Of a DNA stretch of 46,961 nt, positions 41,936 through 46,961 are shown piece after piece. Numbering within the stretch: position 1 is the stretch's first letter; each line of letters opens with the position of its first letter. This stretch comes from Methanobacteriota archaeon (GTDB taxonomy: Archaea > Halobacteriota > Methanomicrobia > Methanomicrobiales > Methanoculleaceae). The position numbers were made by a program, and so were the translations under genes. The DNA is taken from assembly GCA_030446015.1 (NCBI GenBank), contig JASUSO010000008.1, positions 1 to 46,961 on the forward strand, written 5' to 3'. The notes under the pieces are model-generated. The model had not been told where the DNA came from. It was given only the letters and a program-made list of their open reading frames with translations, and did not search any database.

Positions 41936-44881
41936 TCAGTAACCCCCGAAAGGCGCTTTATACGCAGTTTCCATTGCCGTCACCGGCTGTTTTATGAGCG
42001 TCTGTTCTCCTGCCGATACCCGGAACGTTTCGCCGCCGACACGGCCGAGGAGGTGCGCGTCGCCGCCGAAGATTGCCTCGAACGCCTCGCGGTTTGAGGG
42101 GGCGACCGTGACAACGAACCGCCCGAGAGACTCCGAGAAGAGGTAGGTGTCCGGGCGCATCCCGCCGGGGATGGCGAGGTCCATGCCGATCCGCCCGGCG
42201 ATGGCGACCTTGGCAAGGGCGACGAGGAGCCCTCCGTGGGTCACGGGGAAGGCGGAGGCGAGAAGCCCTTTCTGGATCGCGTCGGTCATCCGGCCGTAGC
42301 GCACCTTCGCCGCCTCGATATCGAGGGACGGGACCGAGCCCCCCTCGATGCCGAGGTGCGCGAGGTACTCCGACCCGCCGAGTTCTTCGCTGGTCTCCCC
42401 CACGACGTAGACGAGGTCGCCGTCGAACTTCGCATCCATCGATACCGCGGTGGTGACGTCGGGGTGGACGCCGATCGAGGTGATGAGGAGCGTCGGCGGC
42501 ACGGAGACCTTCACGGGGTTCGAGTCGGCGTCGAACCCGGAGAAGTCGTTGAACATGCTGTCTTTGCCGGAGATATACGGTGCGCCGAATCCGACAGCAC
42601 CATCATAGCACCCGAACGCGGCGCGTTTGAGCTGCCAGAGCCGCCCGGGCTCGTCGGAGGAGCACCAGCAGAAGTTGTCGAGGAGCGCGATCGTCTCCAT
42701 CGGAACGCCGATCGCGACAAGCCCCCGGACCGCCGCATCGATCGCGGCGAGCGCCATCCGGTAGGGGTCGAGCTCCGAGTAGGACGGGAAGAGGCCCTGC
42801 GAGAGCCCGACGCCCTTCATCGAGCCGAGAACGACCTTGGTGAGGGTGGCCGTGGCCTGGACCCGCCCGGCCCCCTGCACCGGCCCGAGGACGTGCCCGC
42901 CCTGGACGGTGTGGTCGTACCGGGTCGAGATGAACTCTTTCGAGCAGATGTTCTTACGCGAGAGCATCGTGAGGAGGAGGTCGTCGAGCCGGTCGGGGCA
43001 CGGGACGTCGGGCTCGGGATACACTGTCTCCACGGGTTCTGTCCGGAGGTGCTTCTTCGGGAGGCCGTCGTGGAGGAAATCGAGGTCGACGTCCATGACG
43101 GTCTCGCCGTTGTACTCCACGACGCATCTCCCCGTATCGGTGAACGTCCCGATGACGGTGGCCTCGACCTCCCTCTTCTGCATCAGGTCCATGAACGCCT
43201 CGATCTTCTCCTCCGGGACGGCGAGGGTCATCCGCTCCTGCGACTCAGAGATCCAGATCTCCCACGGCGCCATGCCGGGGTACTTCAGCGGGACGCGGTC
43301 GAGGAGGACGTGGCAGCCGCCGGATTCCTTCGCCATCTCGGCGACGGAGCAGGAGAGCCCTCCCGCCCCGTTGTCGGTGATGCTCCGGTAGAGGTCGAGG
43401 TCGCGTGCTTCCTTGACGATGACGTCGGAGAACTTCTTCTGGGTGATCGGGTCGCCGATCTGGACCGCGGTCACGGGGCTCGCGGGGTCGAGGGCTTCTG
43501 AGGAGAAGGTGGCCCCGTGGATGCCGTCTTTTCCGACCCTGCCGCCGACCATGACGATGAGGTCGCCGGGGCGGGCCTGCTTCTCGTGGAGTGGTCTTCC
43601 GCCACGGGCGCGCGGCATCACGCCGACGGTGCCGGCGAAGACGAGGGGTTTGCCCACATAGCGGTCGTGGAAGTAGCACCACCCCTGCGGGGTCGGGATG
43701 CCCGAGCAGTTGCCGCCGACGTCGACGCCGCGGACGACGCCTTCGAAGATCCTCCGGGGCGGGAGAATGGGGTTTTGCCGGTTCTTGCCGCGGAAGAGGG
43801 CCGGTTCGGTGTCGGGGTCGCCGACGCAGTAGCCGTAGATGTTGATGCAGGGCTTGGCACCGAGGCCGAACCCGATGGTGTCGCGGTTCACCCCGACGAT
43901 CCCGGTGAGGGCGCCGCCGAAGGGGTCGAGGGCGGAGGGGGAGTTGTGCGTCTCGACCTTGCAGGTCACGAGGTGCTCGTCGTCGAAGACGATGGCGCCG
44001 GAGTTGTCGGTGAAGACCGAGACGCAGATGTCGTTCTCGCCCTTCGCCGCGCGGATGGTGTTGGTGGCGGCCTGGATGCAGGTCTTGTAGAGCCCCCGCG
44101 GGACGTCGTCGTCCATCGCCGAGGCAAAGATGGTGTGCTTGCAGTGCTCGCTCCAGGTCTGGGCGAGCGATTCGAGCTCGACGTCCGTCGGCTTTCGCCC
44201 GAGTTTCCGGAAGTAGTCGCGGATCGCGTGGAGCTGGGCGAGGTCGAGGGCGAGCGGCCCGCGCCGCTCCCCTGTCGCGGGGTCGAGGATCCCCTCTTTT
44301 CCGATACGGGCGAGTTCCGCGTCGGGGAGGTCGAGGTCGACGGTCCCGGCGGTCTGGAGCTCGTGGAGGCGGACGAAGGGCGTTACCACGTCCATCCCCT
44401 TCCCGGCGTACTCCTCGCGGCTCTTGACGTGGACGCGGTTGACGAGCGGGTTCGCGAGGGCGGCGGTGAGCCTCTGGAGGGCCTCGGGAGTGAGGTCGCC
44501 GCTCGCGAGGTAGAGCTGCGACGAGAAGACCGCCTCCTCTTCGCCGAACTGGAAGTTGAAGTAGTCCTCGATGGTCTGTCGTGCCGTCGTCCCGGCGTTG
44601 TCGGTGACCCCGGGCAGGAACCCGACCTCGATGGCGTAGTCGAACTCGGCCTCGGTCGGCCGGTCTACGGAGTACCGCTGGACGACGGGGTTGCTGAGCT
44701 GCGCGCCGATCTGCGAGAGTTCTTCGGGGGAGAAGTCCCTCTGAGCGGTCGCTATGGTATAGACGTCGACGAGATGCAGCTCGCGCAGGGGGAATCCCAG
44801 CGAGCGGAACCTCTCGGTACGCGTCGGCAGCCGTGGATCGCGGGTATATTGTACCTCTATCCGGTGGACGTACGAGGCCAT
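41936..44881 (-). CDS. purL: FGAM synthase PurL with fused PurS-like N-terminus
   Basis: 981 residues from ATG 44881 (MASYVHRIEVQYTR); the track's earlier start adds 66 intergenic codons. The first 190 residues resemble two PurS-like modules (EIGFLPGVTDNAG-type loop at about 107-118 and FSSQLYLASGDL), so no separate purS is needed. The core has QTWSEHCKHTIFA (the catalytic His block), VETHNSPSALDPFGGALTGI (nucleotide binding), GVGG-type AIR-synthase repeats and ISGKDSMFNDF. There is no glutaminase domain; PurQ is separate. It converts FGAR, glutamine-derived ammonia and ATP to FGAM. A run of alternating T and A lies only five bases before the ATG. Confidence 0.94.
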   Translation of the reverse strand: MASYVHRIEVQYTRDPRLPTRTERFRSLGFPLRELHLVDVYTIATAQRDFSPEELSQIGAQLSNPVVQRYSVDRPTEAEFDYAIEVGFLPGVTDNAGTTARQTIEDYFNFQFGEEEAVFSSQLYLASGDLTPEALQRLTAALANPLVNRVHVKSREEYAGKGMDVVTPFVRLHELQTAGTVDLDLPDAELARIGKEGILDPATGERRGPLALDLAQLHAIRDYFRKLGRKPTDVELESLAQTWSEHCKHTIFASAMDDDVPRGLYKTCIQAATNTIRAAKGENDICVSVFTDNSGAIVFDDEHLVTCKVETHNSPSALDPFGGALTGIVGVNRDTIGFGLGAKPCINIYGYCVGDPDTEPALFRGKNRQNPILPPRRIFEGVVRGVDVGGNCSGIPTPQGWCYFHDRYVGKPLVFAGTVGVMPRARGGRPLHEKQARPGDLIVMVGGRVGKDGIHGATFSSEALDPASPVTAVQIGDPITQKKFSDVIVKEARDLDLYRSITDNGAGGLSCSVAEMAKESGGCHVLLDRVPLKYPGMAPWEIWISESQERMTLAVPEEKIEAFMDLMQKREVEATVIGTFTDTGRCVVEYNGETVMDVDLDFLHDGLPKKHLRTEPVETVYPEPDVPCPDRLDDLLLTMLSRKNICSKEFISTRYDHTVQGGHVLGPVQGAGRVQATATLTKVVLGSMKGVGLSQGLFPSYSELDPYRMALAAIDAAVRGLVAIGVPMETIALLDNFCWCSSDEPGRLWQLKRAAFGCYDGAVGFGAPYISGKDSMFNDFSGFDADSNPVKVSVPPTLLITSIGVHPDVTTAVSMDAKFDGDLVYVVGETSEELGGSEYLAHLGIEGGSVPSLDIEAAKVRYGRMTDAIQKGLLASAFPVTHGGLLVALAKVAIAGRIGMDLAIPGGMRPDTYLFSESLGRFVVTVAPSNREAFEAIFGGDAHLLGRVGGETFRVSAGEQTLIKQPVTAMETAYKAPFGGY

Positions 44882-44936
44882 GTATATATATAGGCTGGAT
44901 CTGGTGAAAAGGACTGCGATGAAAAAAAATGGTGAA

Positions 44937-44956
44937 CCAATTTTCATCAAAACTGG
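44937..44956. promoter_or_regulatory. purL upstream motif shared with fdhA
   Basis: CCAATTTTCATCAAAACTGG on the plus strand; its complement TTTTGATGAAAATTGG differs by one base from TTTTGATGAATATTGG upstream of fdhA. It lies about 55-75 bases before the purL start, with a T8 run between it and the gene. Confidence 0.45.
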
Positions 44957-45256
44957 AAAATGATGCGTGCGCCTGAGTGTCAAGAGTAATGCAGCCCGTG
45001 CGAGTGGATTGCGGGGATGGTCGGCGTTCCCCTGTGTCATGCCGGCATCGACGTGCCGATGCTCGAGAAACCCGAGCATCTATAGTGCTGTGTGGCTGTG
45101 GCGCATCTGCGACAGGTCGGGTGGACCGACGCTGTTAAGGTGGAGGAGCGTTGGGCATACTTTGTAGGGACACCTCTCAAGGAGCAGCGACATGCTCTTC
45201 TTCGTGGATGCTTTTAAGGGTGCGGGTATTAATGCTTCAGTATTGCAGGTGGTTCT
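44957..45256. other. Intergenic with three hairpins, possible structured RNA
   Basis: No gene is supported. Between 45013 and 45080 three stems follow each other: GGGGA/TCCCC (45013-45032), CGGCA/TGCCG (45043-45058) and GATGCTCG/CGAGCATC around a seven-base loop (45058-45080). A TATA-like CTTTTAAG near 45209-45217 sits about 45 bases before the plus-strand gene at 45257. The minus-strand ORF 45080-45280 lacks coding character. Confidence 0.3.
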
Positions 45257-45940
45257 GTGAAACATATCACTTTTGATCAACTCTCGCGGGTTGCGCTCGG
45301 AGATGTTGGAAAATCTATCGCGAAAGCCGTCACACGAGACTACTATCTACCTGATGCAATCTACGATATCTATCCAAAGTACAACGGAAAACCGTATAAA
45401 ACCCGGGCGATACATTTCACTCCTCGCGGGTGGATGCCCGATTTTGAATACGGAATACAATTCCCCGGACTCGGGGACAGTTGCTACGACAATATTTACC
45501 TTATGGCAGAAGTGAAGACAAATAACTCCAAACTGATGCGAGATCAAGAAAAATCGATGGCAAGAATCTCCTATGGAAAGGTGACGATCCGGGAATATTT
45601 CCGAGAACTTTACGACAAATATGGCAATCTTAGAAACGATCCTGAGATACTTCAAGATCCTCCCCCATGTTGCAAACCAACTGATGATACTTACCAATTA
45701 TCTCCGAGCATCCGACAAATCAGGCTTGAAAAACTGGCAGAATACAAACGACTAGTAAACTCAAATCCAGATGGCGATATGGGAATGGTACCCCGTTGTC
45801 ATACAAATTATCTAGTAATCATGTGTCACGTGAAAATCGAAAAGAACCAATTTGTCACCGAAATAGGGCGCGTTTGTAGTAATGATGGTGAGAAAATCGG
45901 TGGCCTTGACCACAGAAGAGAATATGTGCTTTCCATATGA
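45257..45940 (+). CDS. Orphan protein, possible PD-(D/E)XK nuclease fold
   Basis: 227 residues, clearly lower in GC than the core genes and using AT-ending codons, so probably acquired by transfer. WMPDFEYGIQFPG followed by IYLMAEVKTNN (about 59-90) gives a PD...ExK arrangement with a spacing common in restriction-type nucleases: Asp after Pro, then Glu-Val-Lys at the end of a hydrophobic strand. Later parts (ISYGKVTIREYFRELYDKYG, PRCHTNYLVIMCHVKI) are unrecognised. Five Cys are scattered in the C-terminal half. No methyltransferase is adjacent; one is 5 kb away. An IS remnant follows. Nuclease function is inference from one motif; a house-cleaning or orphan phage protein is equally possible. 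Confidence 0.6.
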   Translation: MKHITFDQLSRVALGDVGKSIAKAVTRDYYLPDAIYDIYPKYNGKPYKTRAIHFTPRGWMPDFEYGIQFPGLGDSCYDNIYLMAEVKTNNSKLMRDQEKSMARISYGKVTIREYFRELYDKYGNLRNDPEILQDPPPCCKPTDDTYQLSPSIRQIRLEKLAEYKRLVNSNPDGDMGMVPRCHTNYLVIMCHVKIEKNQFVTEIGRVCSNDGEKIGGLDHRREYVLSI

Positions 45941-46104
45941 ACTGCCACCATTTGATAACCAAGGGTGTCCATGTGGTAAAACCATATTGGCGCAGGCCGC
46001 CCTCATAGAGGAGGCTTGCCATTTCTTTGAGTACCGCCGGCATCTCCAAACGCATTACGGGTTTACCGACTCAACGATCAAGCGTACCTAGATTCAGTCT
46101 GTGT

Positions 46105-46512
46105 GAGGGAATCATATCCCCTACCCTTCTCACAGAGTATGAGAAGATGAGGTCATCCCAATACTCTCGCGTTCATGATGCTGCATGCTAGATGAATCAG
46201 TCCTAGGAATGAGTGTTCATACCGCTCGTATCGTGGAAAAATCTTCTTAAACGCTTCAATTCCGTTGAAGAACCGATCTACTGCATTGCGCCTCTTATAG
46301 TTCGCTGGAACATCGAGCCAGGTGCATCTAGTAGTGAGAACTTACAGAATACCGTTGAACAGCACGCGGGGGGTCACACCGCGGTTGGCCAATGTGCGAC
46401 TTCGTTGGCGGGAGGTATTTTTGGACAATACCCCAGAGATCGTCGTCAATTTCCCGGAATACCATGATCCCAAATTTTATCTGAGGGGGTCTTATAATTT
46501 TAGGATCACCTC
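46105..46512 (-). mobile_element. Internally deleted IS5-type element, copy 2
   Basis: The left end GAGGTGATCCTAAAA (minus strand, ending at 46512) matches the end of copy 1. The transposase start and end are both present but the middle is gone, which leaves about 0.4 kb. The right boundary is only estimated; no target duplication could be seen. Confidence 0.6.
46153..46465 (-). pseudogene. IS5-type transposase, N- and C-termini joined by deletion
   Basis: From ATG 46465 the minus strand reads LWGIVQKYLPPTKSHIGQPR and CDPPR, shifts frame to RVLFNGIL, meets a stop, then after VLTT-type residues and LDVPANYK jumps straight to RRNAVDRFFNGIEAFKKIFP and YERYEHSFLGLIHLACSIMN, ending at TGA 46153. 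The whole central DDE region between the N-terminal DUF4096-like part and the last catalytic block is missing, so it is inactive. It aligns with copy 1 at 4472-5100 at both ends. Confidence 0.78.
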
Positions 46513-46680
46513 GATCTTATTTGTCCCAAGGGGACCGATCTCTTGGGAGGTCTGAGTACTATAACAAACTCACTTGCGAGGTTGAAGCCATCAGGATCAA
46601 CTTTTTAAAAGTGCTTTGAACAAAGCGTCAGCGTAAACAGTCATAACGAAGTGAAAACTGCATTCCGTTTGAGCGCGGAA
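46513..46680. other. Intergenic with two small palindromes
   Basis: ACTTTTTAAAAGT (46600-46612) and GCTTT-GAAC-AAAGC (46613-46626) are adjacent small palindromes downstream of the tRNA. No gene is seen. They could be remnants of repeats or protein sites. Confidence 0.3.
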
Positions 46681-46692
46681 TCAAAAACAGAA
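46681..46692 (-). terminator. Oligo-T after tRNA-Thr
   Basis: On the minus strand the tRNA 3' end is followed by TTCTGTTTTTGA, with a T5 run, a likely tRNA transcript end. Confidence 0.4.
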
Positions 46693-46765
46693 AGCCCCAG
46701 CCGAGATTTGAACTCGGGACCTGCTGATTACAAGTCAGCCGCTCTGCCAGCTAAGCCACTGGGGC
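46693..46765 (-). tRNA. tRNA-Thr (anticodon UGU)
   Basis: The 73-base minus-strand sequence folds into a full cloverleaf. The acceptor stem GCCCCAG pairs with CTGGGGC, the D arm follows (TTAGCTGGCAGAGC), the anticodon stem GCTGA/TCAGC holds loop CTTGTAA with anticodon TGT, and the T arm is CCGAG-TTCAAAT-CTCGG. The discriminator base is U, as known for archaeal tRNA-Thr. CCA is not encoded and no intron is present. It reads ACA and, by wobble, ACG. Confidence 0.95.
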
Positions 46766-46793
46766 ATACCTTATATTGTGGGCGGTCTGCGGT

Positions 46794-46799
46794 AAAAAA
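46794..46799 (-). terminator. Oligo-T after the UPF0248-like gene
   Basis: Six T on the minus strand, about 17 bases after the stop at 46816, between that gene and the tRNA. The same stretch may serve as a promoter region for the tRNA, with CACAATATAAGG as a weak TATA candidate. Confidence 0.4.
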
Positions 46800-46815
46800 G
46801 GTGGCGCCCATATTC

Positions 46816-46961
46816 TCATGTCTCTCCGGCATCCCTGGGCATCTCAGGTTCTATCGCCCACATAACCTCCCCGTCATACAGTATCCGCCGGACCCGGTGA
46901 TACGGAATACACGCCACATGCGTCCCGGCGTCCACCTCCAGGTACTGCGCATCGAGCGCGA
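46816..46961 (-). CDS. UPF0248/DUF504-like protein, C-terminal part (runs off window)
   Basis: The last 48 codons of a minus-strand gene: DAQYLEVDAGTHVACIPYHRV, then RRILYDGEVMWAIEPEMPRD, ending in TGA at 46816. The IPYHRVRRILYDGEVMW core matches the conserved end of the DUF504 (UPF0248) family of small archaeal proteins of about 80 residues, thought to bind RNA but not characterised. The start lies outside the window. It is not in the ORF track. Confidence 0.65.
   Translation of the reverse strand, partial: ALDAQYLEVDAGTHVACIPYHRVRRILYDGEVMWAIEPEMPRDAGET

Noticed and set aside
39933-41942. 669-codon plus-strand ORF opposite the methyltransferase and purQ
   Set aside because: It is the antisense shadow of high-GC genes with clear motifs on the minus strand; its product is Val/Arg/Glu-rich with no domain.
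43517-44893. 458-codon plus-strand ORF opposite purL
   Set aside because: Shadow of purL with low-complexity Gly/Val/Glu content and no recognisable motif.
44884-44894. CTATATATATA as the purL TATA box
   Set aside because: It lies about five bases before the ATG, so transcription would begin inside the gene; no alternative internal start fits the conserved N-terminus.

Overview
The window looks like a chromosome segment of a hydrogenotrophic, formate-using methanogenic archaeon, most likely of the order Methanomicrobiales and probably close to Methanoculleus. The evidence is a cysteine-type, F420-linked formate dehydrogenase (fdhA, fdhB) with its formate channel fdhC, the tRNA-dependent cysteine enzyme SepCysS (pscS), the archaeal end-resection set mre11-rad50-nurA-herA, a ThiI without a rhodanese domain, a DUF2150 protein known from methanogens, archaeal TATA boxes, GTG/TTG starts and a high-GC core. 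The genus is inferred; no 16S or marker search could be run.

Region 1 (1-22.4 kb) is a surface-glycan or exopolysaccharide island. It holds about ten glycosyltransferase genes (GT4 and GT2 types), two UDP-GlcNAc 2-epimerase paralogues, a nucleotide-sugar dehydrogenase, a Gfo/Idh/MocA oxidoreductase, a Wzx-type flippase, a GNAT acetyltransferase, and a four-gene operon of NodB-like deacetylase, ATP-grasp ligase, PHP phosphoesterase and GT4. It is accessory and decaying: one GT4 is split by a single frameshift, one GT2 is broken by at least four, and a degraded IS5-type transposase lies at 4.4-5.1 kb. The dehydrogenase/oxidoreductase/epimerase trio (16-19 kb) resembles part of the WbpA-WbpB-WbpI route to acetamido-mannuronic acid nucleotides.

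Region 2 (22.3-27.1 kb) mixes intergenic repeats with sulfur and tRNA genes: a repeat-rich 550-bp gap, two overlapping methanogen hypothetical genes (one DUF2150), a larE-like remnant overlapping thiI, pscS, and a 60-residue helical protein translationally coupled to pscS.

Region 3 (27.2-34.2 kb) is a compact operon mre11-rad50-nurA-herA in which every gene overlaps the next.

Region 4 (34.2-45 kb, all minus strand) is core metabolism: purL-purQ, then a 149-codon coding-quality frame with no normal start codon, a stand-alone DNA methyltransferase, fdhA-fdhB, and fdhC with a membrane OB-fold protein. A near-identical 16-bp motif (TTTTGATGAAWATTGG) lies upstream of both fdhA and purL, and a 31-bp inverted repeat lies in the fdhC leader.

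Region 5 (45-47 kb) holds an AT-rich orphan ORF with a possible PD-(D/E)XK nuclease signature, an internally deleted copy of the same IS family as at 4.4 kb, a tRNA-Thr(UGU), and the 3' end of a UPF0248/DUF504-like gene. No rRNA or CRISPR array was seen.
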